Shown piece after piece: positions 28,996 to 38,505 of a stretch of 64,000 nucleotides of DNA. This DNA is from Erinaceus europaeus (taxonomy: Eukaryota > Chordata > Mammalia > Eulipotyphla > Erinaceidae). The stretch covers positions 29,908,109 to 29,972,108 of the forward strand of contig NC_080176.1 in assembly GCF_950295315.1 (NCBI RefSeq), written 5' to 3'. The notes below the pieces were generated by a model. It worked only from the letters and a program-made list of their open reading frames with translations. It had not been told where the DNA came from and did no database searches. Position 1 is the stretch's first letter; the number at the start of each line of letters is the position of its first letter. A program made the translations under genes and the position numbers.

Positions 28996-29510
28996 AGGCT
29001 GGGCAGTGAAACACCCAGTTAAGTGCACATTATATGAAGCTTAAGGACCCAATTAAAGATCCTGGTTTGAGGGGGCCAGGCAGTAGAGCACCCAGTTAAG
29101 TGGTCATCTTACAGTGCAAAAGGACCCAGGTTCAAAGCCCCTGGTTCCCACCTGCAGGAGGAAAGCTTCACGAGTGGTGACGCAGGGCTGCAAATGTCTC
29201 TTTGTCTCTCTCCCTCTCTATCTCCCTCTCCTCTCTCAATTTCTCTCTGTCTCAATCCAATAATAAATGAATAATAATTTAAAAGTAGAGAGTCCTGGTT
29301 CTATCTACCAGCACCTCACCTACGGGGGGGGGGGGAGGTTCGCTTCATAAGCGGTAAAGAAGGCATACAGGTGTCTTTCTTTCTTTATTCTTATCTATCT
29401 TCCCCTTCCCTCTCAATTTCTCTCTGTGCTATCCAATAAAAAAAGGCCACCAGGAGCAGTAGATTCATAATACTGGCACTGAGCCCCAGCAATAACCCTG
29501 GAGGAAAAGA
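28996..29510 (+). mobile_element. A2 SINE interrupted by an A1 SINE
   Basis: The outer copy's head is at 28996-29068, up to GATCCTGGTTTGAG. It resumes at about 29291 (TCCTGGTTCTATC) and ends with the full 3' module near 29505. The inner A1 copy (29069-29290) begins GGGGCCAGGCAGTAGAGCAC and ends AATAATAAATGAATAATAAT. The repeated TCCTGGTT is the target duplication. Confidence 0.9.
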
Positions 29511-29555
29511 AAGAGAGAGAGAGAGAGAGAGAGGAAGGAAGAGAGGAAGAAAGAA
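29505..29555 (+). repeat. (GA)n / GGAA tract at a SINE tail
   Basis: GAAAGAGAGA run, then GGAAGGAAGAGAGG, directly after the SINE 3' module. Confidence 0.9.
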
Positions 29556-29879
29556 AAAAGTCAGTGAAATAAAGACAATCATGTTGTCCTAGTAATAAAT
29601 GCCACAGGAGGTGATTACAAGGCCCCCAGCACATACAACTGAAGCAAAACCTGAAAACCAGAGTCTGGAAGCACAGAGATCGTTTCTAGAAACTTCCTAT
29701 TCTCCTTGGCCATGAATAAACAGCAAGTTGACAGTAAAGCCCTGGCATAAGAGATCAGCATGAAAAGAGTCAACAGCAGAATAATCATTTTGTTCATCTC
29801 ATCCTTGACCACAGAGCCAAAACTGTCAGCAGGAGCGTCATATCCTAGCTCACAGTCATGTTCTATTTCTCCCACTTCC
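29556..29879. other. No recognisable repeat or gene
   Basis: Short frames only, with no supported feature. Confidence 0.4.
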
Positions 29880-30360
29880 ATGTGTGCACAGTAACACAGT
29901 CATGTAAGAAAAAGGCATACTTTTCACATGAACAGGTATGTGAACAGAAACATTGTGTGTGCAAGGAATATATGCAGGCCAGGAACACAGGTGCATACAC
30001 ACAAAGAACATTGAAAACAAGGAACACATGCATACATTTGTGTATACACATGAAAAAGAAACACATATTTGCCAGGGATACAAGCATGCAATTAACACAT
30101 ATGCATACAAAAATATTTTGCATAGCAGGAACACATGCATGAATCCAAAGAGCATTGTGCACATGTGTAGAAAGAAGCATGGCCTTCCAGGGGCATGCAC
30201 ACACGTGCCTGCACTCCATGCTCACACACTTCCAAGGAACACATGTGCACACAAGGAATGAAACAAACACACATGCATGGATAGGATCACATTTGCAAAC
30301 ACACACTCCTGTTCACACATGCACACCCTCACTCACATGTGTATACACACCCAGCACACA
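29880..30360. repeat. Degenerate ACACATGCAT-rich minisatellite
   Basis: Phrases such as AGGAACACATGCATACA, AAGGAACACATGTGCACACA and AGGAACACAGGTGCATACA recur every 25-60 bp for nearly 480 bp, with many variants. The tract is strongly alternating purine-pyrimidine. Frames on both strands rich in Cys, His, Met and Val are by-products. Confidence 0.8.
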
Positions 30361-30899
30361 CAAGAGTATCCCTGACATTTGACAGAGCTCTTACATGTCT
30401 TGGCCCCAAGCCTCGCCTCTCTGCACGCATACCTGAGACAGCCCTCCAGGGTGCACCCCCACCCCACCTCCATTCCTCTCCATGCAGCCCTAGGCTGTTC
30501 CCCCAGGCCTGCCAGCAGTGGGGCAGCCACTTGGAGCTGTGTGACATATCAATCCTGGCTCTGAATCCCCATTCCTCACCAAAGCAATCAGCAAGCGCTT
30601 TATTGCAATCCTGCTCCTTGATGCTTGTCCGGTCATTAACCTTAACAATGTCAGCGTGTTCACAAGCTGTTGGCTGAGTTAACTTGTGAGCACGCCGCTA
30701 GTGATGGGAGCACTAGCCCATCACTCAGCCCAGGCACCTGTGGTCTGAGATGGACTGTCCCCGCAGGTGGGGAGGGCATTGGGGAGGAGGGTTGGTGACC
30801 CAGAATGATCCAGAGCATTTCAGGTTCAAGCTGCTGAAGCCACCAACTGCCATTAGCACCAATGGCTAGTAAAACCGCTGATTAATAACAAGGAGCTGA
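30361..30899. other. Single-copy-looking sequence with a possible conserved core
   Basis: The part at about 30560-30760 (for example AATCAGCAAGCGCTTTATTG, TTGTCCGGTCATTAACC and GTGAGCACGCCGCTAGTGATG) has retained CpGs and no repeat signature. It could be a conserved non-coding element, with no exon structure visible. Confidence 0.35.
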
Positions 30900-31110
30900 T
30901 TGGCTCCCCACCTGCAGGGGAGACACTTCACAAGCGGTGAAGCAGGTCTGCAAGTGTCTATCTTTCTCTCTCCCCCTCTGTCTTCCCCTCCTATCTCCAT
31001 TTCTCCCTCTCCTATCTAACAAAATGGAAGAAATGGCCACTAGGAGTAGTAGAATCTTAGTGCCAGCACCAAGCCCCAGTGATAACTCTACAGGCCAAAA
31101 AAAAAAAAAA
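30900..31110 (+). mobile_element. tRNA-derived SINE, A2 subtype, headless
   Basis: Starts at GGCTCCCCACCTGCAGGGG and ends with the 3' module and an A run, so it is 5'-truncated just downstream of box B. Confidence 0.88.
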
Positions 31111-31117
31111 GTAGCTG

Positions 31118-31220
31118 AGGACTGAGGAGACAGCATAATGGTGATTCAAAGAAGCCTTCATGCCTGAAGCTCCAAAGGTCTTGTGTTCAGTCCCCAACAC
31201 CACCATAAGCCAGAGCAGAG
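31118..31220 (+). mobile_element. SINE, B family
   Basis: GGACTGAGGAGACAGCATAATGG, TCAGTCCCCAACACCACCAT and AAGCCAGAGCAGAGCTTAAA. Confidence 0.85.
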
Positions 31221-31229
31221 CTTAAAAAT

Positions 31230-31945
31230 AATACCCCAGATTACATCAAATCGATGGGGTCTACAGTCAATAATATCTATACAGCTTTCCCATATTTGGG
31301 AGCTACTCTCTTCCCTGATGCAGCTTTCTGGTCCTTTTTCCAGCCATGATATCATTTCCCAAGACAATAACTTGGACCCACTTGCATATCAGATGTCAGG
31401 CTCAGGGAAAAAATAATAGTATAGTAATGGCCCTTTGGAATATAACTAAAATGGGCCTACTAGCTATCTTCAAAATGGAGGAACCCCCTCCCCCAAATCT
31501 TCATCAGCACTATTACAGCCTTTAGGTTCATGACTAGTGAACAATTTGTTTGGTTTTATAAGTTAACTCTTCTTTCATTCACCAGGTTCTAGCATGATGC
31601 CAACCAGTCTTCACTGAGTATACAACCCCACCAATGTGTCCTGGAGCCCTACTTCCCCAGAGCTCTGCCCCACCAGGGAAAGAGAGAGAGGCAGGCTGGG
31701 AGGACAGATGGACCTGTCAACACCCATGCTCAGCAGGGAGCAATTACAGAAGCCAGACCTTCCACCTTCTGCATCCCACAACGACCTTGGGTCCATATTC
31801 CCAGAGGGATAAAGAATAGGAAACTTATCAGGGGAGGGGATGGGATACGGAGTTCTGGTGATGGGAATTGTGCGGAGTTGTACCCCTCTTATCCTATGGT
31901 TTTTGTCAGTGTTTCCTTTTTATAAATTAAAACTAAAACTAATAA
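31230..31945 (+). mobile_element. L1-b LINE 3' end, long form
   Basis: Collinear with 15747-16450: GATGGGGTCTACAGTCAATA, TTCCCATATTTGGGAGC, CCTTTGGAATATAACTAAAA, CACCAATGTGTCCTGGAG, ACCTTGGGTCCATATTCCC and GGGATACGGAGTTCTGGTGA. It ends with TTTGTCAGTGTTTCCTTTTT and TATAAATT. Confidence 0.8.
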
Positions 31946-32044
31946 TAATAATAATTGTTTCTTATTATTTGGGGGTTAAAACTAATTTACTTAATTATTA
32001 TTGGGTGATTAAAAATAATAATTCAGTAAAAAAAATAAAAGTAG
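31946..32044. repeat. AT-rich low-complexity sequence
   Basis: AATAATAATAATTG, then further A/T-rich sequence after the LINE tail. Confidence 0.6.
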
Positions 32045-32260
32045 CTTACTGGAATCAGGAGATAACTCACCAAATAGGGTGCATACTTCCCCAGGCACAG
32101 TAACCTGGGTTCTTGCCCACAAAGAGGAGAAGCTTCACAAGCAATGAGACAGTGCCATGGTGTCTCTCCTCTTTCTCTCTCCCTTTTAGTCTTTTTTGCC
32201 TACCTTCTTCTTCTAGCGTTTGCTCTTCTTTCGTAGCCAGTCAACAGCGTCAGGTTGAGA

Positions 32261-33051
32261 CTAATGTAAAGTTTCGAGACTTCCTTTGAATCTGGAGAGG
32301 TGGCAGTTGACTATGTGGGTCATAATCTGTCTGTAGCCGCAGGGGCAGTTCAGGTCGTCTCTGGCTCCCCAGCGATGGAACATAGCGGCGCACCGGCCAT
32401 GGCCTGTTCGATAGTGATTGAGGAGGGCCCAATCATAACGTGCTAGGTCAAAGCCGGGTTGACGCTTGCAGGGGTCTGTGATGAGGTGTTTGTTCTTTAC
32501 CTCAGCTGACTGCCAACTCTGTTTCCAAGAGTCTGGAACAGAGAAGTTCAGTGTAGGCGTAGGAGACCAGATTGGGTGACGAGACGTCAAGCGTTAAACA
32601 GGGTGGGCGAAGATATCCGCGTATATTGGCAGGTCCGGTCGAGCGTAGACATGGGAAATGAACTTAGATGATGCCGCATCCCGACGAATATCTGGTGGGG
32701 CGATGTTGCTAAGAACTGGCAGCCATGGAACCGGGGTGGAAAGGATGGTTCCAGAAATTATCCTCATGGAGGAATATAATTTGGATCGACCAAGTGGACA
32801 TGGGGGCTACGGAACCACGCTGGGGCACAGTATTCTGCAGTGGAATAGCATAATGCCAGAGAGGATGATCGTAGTGTGGAAGCGCTCGCGCCCCATGAGG
32901 AGCTGGCCAGTCTTGCAATGATGTTATTCCTCGCGCCCACCTTTGCTGCAGTTTTTATGAGATGTTCGTGAAATGACAGGGTGTGATTGAGAGTAATACC
33001 AAGATAGACTGGCTGGGTTTCATGCCGGATTCTCGTATCGTCAAGCTGCAC
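32261..33051 (-). pseudogene. Vingi C-terminal region, three disconnected pieces
   Basis: Piece 1 (32764-33051) has YLGITL, KTAAKVGARNNI and STAEYCAPAW, the usual downstream part of this polymerase type. Piece 2 starts near 32767 in another frame with MRIISGT and WLPVLSNIAPP, and runs to a TAA at 32594-32596. Piece 3 (32261-32590) has LLNHYRTGHGRC and a CPCG, H, C cluster (C-x-C-x7-H-x4-C), a likely zinc-binding nucleic-acid contact. No RNase H motif follows. Confidence 0.88.
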
Positions 33052-33058
33052 ATTAAGC

Positions 33059-33898
33059 TCACGCGAGGCCGAGGCATGGTGTAGATGGAAAACAGATGAT
33101 ACCGTTTTTTGCAGTGCTAGGGATTAGTCTCCATTTTTTACAGTAATCAGATATCAGAGACATGTCTCTCATGAGTGTTTCCTCGAGGATGTCAAACTTG
33201 GATGCCTGAGTTGCACAGCAGATGTCATCGGCGTAGATGAACTTCCTTGAAGAAGTTTCTGGGAGGTCATTGATGTAAATATTAAATAGCTTAGGAGCCA
33301 GAACAGAGCCCTGGGGTAGGCCACTTGAGACAACTCTCCATTTGCTAGACTTGTCACCCAGATGCACCCGGAATCTTCTGTTTTGGAGAAGAAACGATAT
33401 AGTGTTGGCCACCCATGGAGGCAGGCATCTTGAGATCTTGACTAGGAGACCACGGTGCCAGACCGTGTCATAGGCTGCTGTGAGATCAACAAAGATAGCA
33501 CCCGTCTTTAAATTCTTCTGGAATCCATTTTCAATGTAAGTTGAGAGGGCCAGGACTTGTTCGCAGGTAGATCTTCCTGGACGGAAACCAGCTTGGGCAG
33601 GTGATAGGAATTTCTCTGTAAGAGGAGAAATACGTGACAGAAGCAGCCTCTCAAGGAGTTTGTAACACATGGAAAGAAGAGAAATTGGCCTATAGCTGGC
33701 GGCCAGTGTTGGGTCTTTCTTTGGTTTCAAAACTGCTATTATCTTCGCACGATGCCAAATTTGGGGCATAGATTCGGATTCCAAGATGTGGGACAGGAAT
33801 GTAGTGAGCCACTTCTTTGCCGCGGGGCCCAAGTTAAGAATGAGTTCTGGGGTGATGTTATCATAGCCAGCAGCCGTTCCCGGTTTAACCCTCTTCAA
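33059..33898 (-). pseudogene. Vingi reverse transcriptase core
   Basis: A 279-codon frame covers most of the polymerase. Residues 1-12 hold KPGTAAGYD, 101-110 AQAGFRPGRS, 136-144 FVDLTAAYD (catalytic Asp, motif A), 193-198 GLPQGS (motif B) and 222-225 YADD (33224-33235, catalytic pair). All catalytic residues remain. The frame ends early because the T run at 33105-33110 (A run on the coding strand) has one base too many relative to the continuing homology. Upstream, the linker lies in another frame. A single-copy cellular function is unlikely given the breaks on both sides. Confidence 0.92.
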
Positions 33899-34029
33899 AG
33901 TGTCTTCCAGTTCAGACAGTGTAAAGGGAGAGAGTTTTGGAGATGGACAAGATAAACGGAAGTGGGATGACCACTCATGGGAAATTTCTCTTTTCCAGAC
34001 TGGACGATCTTAGCACATCCAACATGAGT

Positions 34030-34870
34030 TAGGTGACTGGCCACTGAGTTTGGAGATACGGGAGCATGGGAGACGGGAGAGGGTTGGCTACCGGCACCCA
34101 GACTATGAAGAAGCTTCCAGGCCTTCCTACTTGAGTGGGTGAAGTTCAGACTTCCCGTGAGTTGTTGCCAGCGGGCTTGGCGTGCTGCAACCAGGGAGGC
34201 AATGAGATGGTCAGCCACATCTGGGTCGCCCAACTCATCATGCTGCTTTAGTAGTTGCTCGCATTCAGCATCAAGACAAGGCGTATAGTTAGCATGTCTC
34301 CCACGAGGAATAGCTTGGGAAGCTGCTTTGAAGATGGCTTGGTGGAAGCGCCTGTAGGAATCTTCAGAGGGGATAGAGTTAATTGGAATTGCAGGAATAG
34401 ATTTGTTGGTAAGATCACTGAACAGACGCCAGTTTGCTTTCCGAAAGTTCCATCTTAGTGTCTCTGAGCACAGAATCAGTGGGAGCTGGAGACCAATGTG
34501 GATGATAGCTGGGCGGTGACGACTGTGTGGGAAGATCTTGAGAACTTATCTCGCAGTGGGAAAGGCTTGGCCGTTGACTGTGCTAATCCAGCACAGGTCG
34601 GGTGACAAGTCTTTATTCCATCCAGCACTGTGAAAAGAGCCTGGCTGTTTGGGATCATATAATAGGGAGAGGTCATTCGCTGAAGCCCAGTCAGCTAAGA
34701 TAGAGCCGTCAGCACGAGTGGAGGAATATCCCCAGTCTTGGTGATGACTATTAAAGTCTCCAACGTAAACGGCTGGGTGACTCGGGTTAGGCAGGACCTC
34801 ATTATCCCATGAGGCACTGGGAGGCTTATATACGTTGACGAGCTGAATAGTTCCAATAGTAATGGAACCA
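34030..34870 (-). pseudogene. Vingi APE-like endonuclease domain and linker (broken, N-terminus missing)
   Basis: One minus-strand frame carries three landmarks of an apurinic-type LINE endonuclease. These are LVNVYKPP followed by GDFNSHH (34741-34761), SPDLCWI (34585-34605) and SRHRP (34510-34524). The last normally reads SDHxP, so the catalytic Asp position is Arg here. A TAA at 34546-34548 interrupts the frame. The domain's first part (including the expected N-terminal Asn and Glu residues) was lost by 5' truncation at 34870. Downstream, the frame continues without interruption to about 34,030 through a Gln/Ala-rich linker. The enzyme's role is to nick the target DNA. This copy cannot. Confidence 0.85.
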
Positions 34871-34979
34871 TTTGTCTACCTGAAAAAAAATATTAGTCTT
34901 CCAGAAGCAGAAGAATCCTGCAGGCATGGAGCCAGGACTTTGCATGTGAGCCATTCCACCTCTCCTACATTGTTTTTTC

Positions 34980-35150
34980 ACTCAGATAAAAAACAGAGAG
35001 GTAGAGGCAGATGGGGGAGAGATAAACCAGCCCTGAAGCTTCCCCTGGTTCTGTGACACCTCCCATGTGGTGCTGGGGCTTAGTTTTTGCAAATGGCAAG
35101 ACAAATGCCCTATCCAGTGAGTTCTCTGCCTGGCTCCATGAGATAACTTT
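34980..35150 (-). mobile_element. Old antisense tRNA-like SINE
   Basis: ACTCAGATAAAAAACAGAG, TGCTGGGGCTTAGTTTTTGC and ATGCCCTATCCAGTGAG resemble the antisense copy at 23448. Strongly diverged. Confidence 0.5.
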
Positions 35151-35254
35151 ACTTATTAATGAATTAATGAATTAATTAATTAATTATTGTTGCTGCTATT
35201 TTTGTTATCACTGAAGATTTACCACTCCAGAATGACTTGCAGATAGAGAAGCAG

Positions 35255-35540
35255 AGAGGCAGGGAAGTAGCACAGCAAGTTAAGTGCACATAGTGCAAAA
35301 TGTAAGGACCTACATAAGGATCCCAGTCTGAGCCCCCGGCTCCCCACCTGCGGTGTATGAGGGGGGGGTCATATCACAAGTGGTGAAGCATGTCAGCAGG
35401 TGTCTATCTTTCTCTGTCCCTCTCTATCTTCCATCCTTTCTCAATTCCTCTGTCCTGTCTAATAAAATGGGGGGGGGAATGGTTGTATGAGCAGTGGATT
35501 CATAGTGCTGGCACCTAGTTCCAGCAATAAACCTGGAGGC

Positions 35541-35545
<5 letters not shown>
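35255..35545 (+). mobile_element. tRNA-derived SINE, A2 subtype
   Basis: AGGCAGGGAAGTAGCACAGC, AGTTAAGTGCACATAGTGC, TCTGAGCCCCCGGC, two G runs and the full 3' module are present. A (GA)n run follows at 35549-35575. Confidence 0.92.
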
Positions 35546-35575
<30 letters not shown>

Positions 35576-35577
<2 letters not shown>

Positions 35578-35917
35578 CAAAGACTTAGGAGGGCAGGGAG
35601 AGAAAGCAAGAGGGTGTGAAAGCAAGAGGATGAAGTAGATGAAGAGAAACAACACAGCACCTCAGTTTCATTCATGCTGCTCACATATGATTTCAGGGTT
35701 TGAACCCAGGGATTTCTGCTTCACTAGCCATGCCCCACACCTGGTGAGCCAGCCACAGCCCTTCTTGCTTGATTTTATACATACTTCCATGGATACAAGA
35801 ATTTATAGGGGCTCAATAAAAACTTGCCATTGGCAGGGTGATATTTTTCCCCCCAGGTGTCACAAAAGCAAACTGTGCTTTTGGCTGCTACAAAAAAGAA
35901 AGAAAATGAGGTTGGGG
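35576..35917. other. No recognisable repeat or gene
   Basis: A possible B-type remnant (GGGTTTGAACCCAGGGATTTC, 35697-35717) in otherwise unassigned DNA. Confidence 0.4.
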
Positions 35918-36212
35918 TTGGGGGTGGGTGTCGGGTGGTGGTGCATCGAGTTAAACATACCAAGTACAAAGCATAAGGACCGGCAAAAGGATCCCAGTTC
36001 AAGCCCCTGGCTCCACACCTGCAGGGGAGTGACTTCACAAGTGGTGAAATAGGTCTGCAGCTGTCTATCTTTCTCTAACTTCTTCTCTATCTTCCCCATC
36101 TCTCTTAATTTCTCTCTGTCCTATCCAAAAAAGATTTAAAAAAAAGTGGTCATAGGAGCAGTGGACTCATAATGCTGGCACCGAGCCCCAGCGATAACCC
36201 TGGAGGCAAAGA
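35918..36212 (+). mobile_element. tRNA-derived SINE, A2 subtype
   Basis: GGTGTCGGGTGGTGGTGCATC, GGATCCCAGTTCAAGCCCC, GGGGAGTGACTTCACAAG and a complete 3' module that runs straight into a GAAA/GAAG tract. Confidence 0.93.
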
Positions 36213-36370
36213 AAAAAGAAAGAAGGAAAGAAATAAAGAAAGAAAGAGAGAAAGAAGGAAAGAAAGAAAGAAAGAAAGAAAGAAAGCAAACAATAGAGAA
36301 AGAAAGAAGAGGGAAGGAAGGAGGGAGGGAAGGAAGGAAGGAAGGAAGGAAGGAAGGAAGGAAGAAAATA
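36213..36370 (+). repeat. (GAAA)n then (GGAA)n purine tract
   Basis: 158 bp of almost pure purine after the SINE tail, moving from GAAA to GGGA and GGAA units. Confidence 0.95.
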
Positions 36371-37009
36371 AGGGGGGAAACAGTCACTGGCAATGGTAAG
36401 AGTCTTGTCAGCACTGAGCCCCAGTGACAACTTTGGCAGCTCATGAAGTTTCCCTCCAGCCCGCAGATGGAACTGACCAAGGATCTTGAACACAGGTGCT
36501 AGAAAATGGTAACTCAGGCACTCTCCCACATGTGCCCCCTTTCAGTCCCTGTCTCTGTCTTCCCCTCTCTGCCTCTATCTGAAAAATAAAATAAAAGCTG
36601 GCTGGGAGAAGTGAAGTAGCGGTGAAAAAAATGAGTCATGCTGTAGGCGCGTAGCTGTGCAGGGATCTCTTTGCACACCTGTTTGTGTGGCTGGCAGTAG
36701 GTAGACGCTAGGAGAGAAATTGCCTGGTTCTGTGGTAGGTCCATTTCCAAGATTCTAAGGAAGTGAGAGAAAGAAGCCCTGGGAAGACCAAGACCCTGTG
36801 CTGTATCAGCCTTCAGTGGCTAGAGGAAGATTAAAGATTAAAGAACTAAGGGTTTGCTGGTTCTGATGCACTGCTGTGTTCCTGTTACTCTCACAAATGC
36901 TTGCTAGAACCATCTTCTTCACATGCTGACTTTCCACCTAAACATGGGATCTTGGGGGAAAACCCTCCATTCACCCACCTACAAAAAGACTATTATTCTC
37001 CCTCTTTTC
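36371..37009. other. Mostly unassigned
   Basis: The first 60 bp still resemble the SINE 3' module (GCACTGAGCCCCAGTGACAA). A C-type remnant is possible at 36470-36600. No exon recognised. Confidence 0.4.
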
Positions 37010-37280
37010 CTTTTGCCTCCAGGGTTATCATTGGGACTCAGTGCTGGCATTATGAATCCACTGCTCTTGGTGTTTTTTTTTTCTTCACATTTTTACTGGA
37101 TAGGACAGAGAGAAAGGGAGAGAGAAGGGGAAAAAGAGAGACACCTGCAGACCTGCTTTAGGGTTTGTGAAACATTCCCTCTGAAAGTAGGGAGCTGGGG
37201 ACTTCAACCACGATCCTCAAAAAGACCCTTACACTTAGTACTATATGTATTTAACTGGATGTACCACCACCTGATCCTCA
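37010..37280 (-). mobile_element. tRNA-derived SINE, A2 subtype
   Basis: Complement of the module (GCCTCCAGGGTTATCATTGG), ACTGGATAGGACAGAGAG, CACCTGCAGACCTGCTTTAG and GATGTACCACCACCTGATCC. Confidence 0.9.
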
Positions 37281-37389
37281 AGACTGTTATTCGCCAACTC
37301 CTTTTCAGACTAGCCCATGCCTAAAAGCATTTAAATGCTGTCTTACTTACATATATGAATATGTATGTATATGTACAAATGTACATATG

Positions 37390-37592
37390 CATTTTTTATT
37401 TGCTAGAACAGAGAGAAATTGAAAGAGGAGACAGAGATAGGGAGAAGAGAGAGAGAGAAAGAGAGACCTGCATCACTCCTTCACCACTCATGAAAACTGT
37501 CCCATGCAGGTGGGTGATCTTGAATCCTGGTCCTTATACTTGGTAATAATGTACATGCTCAATTGGGTGCACCACACCACTGCCCAGTCCCT
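37390..37592 (-). mobile_element. tRNA-derived SINE, A1 subtype
   Basis: TTTTATTTGCTAGAACAGAG, CATCACTCCTTCACCACTC, TTGAATCCTGGTCC and ATTGGGTGCACCACACCAC. Confidence 0.88.
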
Positions 37593-37642
37593 AGATGCTT
37601 TGAATGACAGACTGGGGAACCAAGATCCAGACTTTAATATGA

Positions 37643-37758
37643 GGGTTGGGGAGATAGCATAATGGTTATGCAAATAGACCTTCATGTCTGAGGCACCCAA
37701 GATCCCAAGTTGAATTCCCAGCACCATCATAAATCAGAGCTGAACAGTGCTCTGTTAA
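37643..37758 (+). mobile_element. SINE, B family
   Basis: GTTGGGGAGATAGCATAATGG, TTATGCAAATAGACC and TGAATTCCCAGCACCATCAT. Its tail passes into (GAAA)n at 37759-37818. Confidence 0.92.
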
Positions 37759-37818
37759 GAAAGAAAGAAAGAGAAGAAAGAAAGAAAGAAAGAAAGAAAG
37801 GAAGGAAGAAAGAAAGAT
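37759..37818 (+). repeat. (GAAA)n microsatellite at a SINE tail
   Basis: GAAA units with a few GGAA variants immediately after the B-family SINE. Confidence 0.95.
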
Positions 37819-37861
37819 TTTTTAAAAATTCACCAATATGGAAAGACTTCAGAATGTGTGA

Positions 37862-37960
37862 GGAAACCTCACTTAGTATGTCTCTCTTTTTTCCCCCTCT
37901 CTATCTTTCCCTCTCCTCTCAATTTCTCTCTGTCTTGTCAAATAAAATGAGGGCTGAAGC
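37862..37960 (+). mobile_element. SINE A body fragment
   Basis: Only the pyrimidine-rich part and the TGTCAAATAAAATGAGG end remain. Confidence 0.65.
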
Positions 37961-37999
37961 TGCCTGATACCTCTCAACATAGATTCTTTAGAGGGGCTT

Positions 38000-38182
38000 C
38001 CTTTTCTTCCTTCCTTCTTTTCTTCCTTCCTTCTTTTCTCTTTCTTTCCTTCTTACTTTCTTTCTCTTTCCTCCCCCCCTCAAAGCACTGCTCAGTTCTG
38101 TTTTGTGCTGGGGAATAAACCTGGGACTTTGGATCCTCAGGCATGAGAATCTATTTGCATAACCATTATGCTCTCTACCCCC
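38000..38182 (-). mobile_element. SINE, B family, with TTCC/TTTC tail
   Basis: A (TTCC)/(TTTC) tract at 38000-38075 is the expanded antisense tail. The body follows: CTGCTCAGTTCTGTTTTGTG, AATAAACCTGGGACTTTGG and GCATAACCATTATGCTCTC. Confidence 0.92.
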
Positions 38183-38239
38183 ACCCAAGGTCCTTATTTT
38201 CTTCTTTATTTTTATTTTTTTATTGCCAGCCATTTATTT

Positions 38240-38503
38240 ATCAATGTTATCACTGGGGCTCAATGCCTGCACAGCAAATCCAATTGTCCTGGTGGCTTCC
38301 TTTCTTCTTTTTTTTTTATTTGATAGGACAGAGAGAAATTGAGAGGGGAGGAAGAGACAGAGGGAAAGAGAAAGAAGTACCTGCAGCTCTACTTCACCAC
38401 TTGTGAAACTTCTTTCCTGCAGATGAGAACCAGGAGCTTGAGCCCGGGTCCTTGTGCTCTGTAACCTGCCTTCTCTACTGGATACACCACCACCTGGCCC
38501 CCT
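38240..38503 (-). mobile_element. tRNA-derived SINE, A2 subtype
   Basis: TTATCACTGGGGCTCAATGCC, TTTGATAGGACAGAGAG, TGCAGCTCTACTTCACCAC, TGAGCCCGGGTCC and ACACCACCACCTGGCCCC. Confidence 0.93.
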
Positions 38504-38505
38504 TT

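Larger units (their letters stand above)
32206..34870 (-). mobile_element. Vingi-type non-LTR retrotransposon, 5'-truncated and disabled
   Basis: About 2.66 kb on the minus strand. In order: endonuclease C-terminal part, linker, reverse transcriptase, thumb/C-terminal region, a Cys-Cys-His-Cys cluster, a short 3' UTR and a GAA-type tail (AGAAGAAG) at 32206-32215. No RNase H domain is seen, which fits Vingi rather than its sister clade Ingi. Signature phrases (TAAAKVG, YSTAEYCAPAW, YRTGHGRC) are of the arthropod/invertebrate Jockey-Ingi type and unlike mammalian L1 or BovB. Breaks: stops at 34546-34548 and 32594-32596, a frame change between about 33,920 and 34,010, a T-run change at 33105-33110 and another shift near 32,770-32,785. 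It cannot move by itself. Confidence 0.93.
32195..34881. repeat. 11-bp target duplication around Vingi
   Basis: TTTGCCTACCT at 32195-32205 and TTTGTCTACCT at 34871-34881 differ at one base. They mark the exact ends of the LINE insertion. Confidence 0.85.
32045..34945 (+). mobile_element. Old SINE split by the Vingi insertion
   Basis: The left half (32045-32205) has GGAGATAACTCACCAAATAGG, AGGAGAAGCTTCACAAGC and a pyrimidine-rich body. The right half (34882-34945) continues with GAAAAAAAATATTAGTC, CCAGAAGCAG and AATCCTGCAGGCATGGAGCC. Joined through TTTGCCTACCT they read as one SINE body. Confidence 0.7.

Noticed and set aside
29858..30306. Cys/His/Val-rich 147-codon minus-strand frame
   Set aside because: It lies wholly in the ACACATGCAT minisatellite, and similar frames occur in other registers and on the other strand.
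33059..33898. Interpreting the reverse transcriptase as L1 ORF2 or BovB
   Set aside because: The motif wording (FVDLTAAYD, GLPQGSVL, YADD, STAEYCAPAW, YRTGHGRC) is of the Jockey/Ingi/Vingi type, and the tail is GAA-like instead of poly(A).
36172..36399. Lys/Glu/Arg-rich frames over purine tracts (also 49414-49881, 7670-7927, 37710-37967)
   Set aside because: Simple-repeat translation. The frames run across SINE tails and have mirror frames on the other strand.
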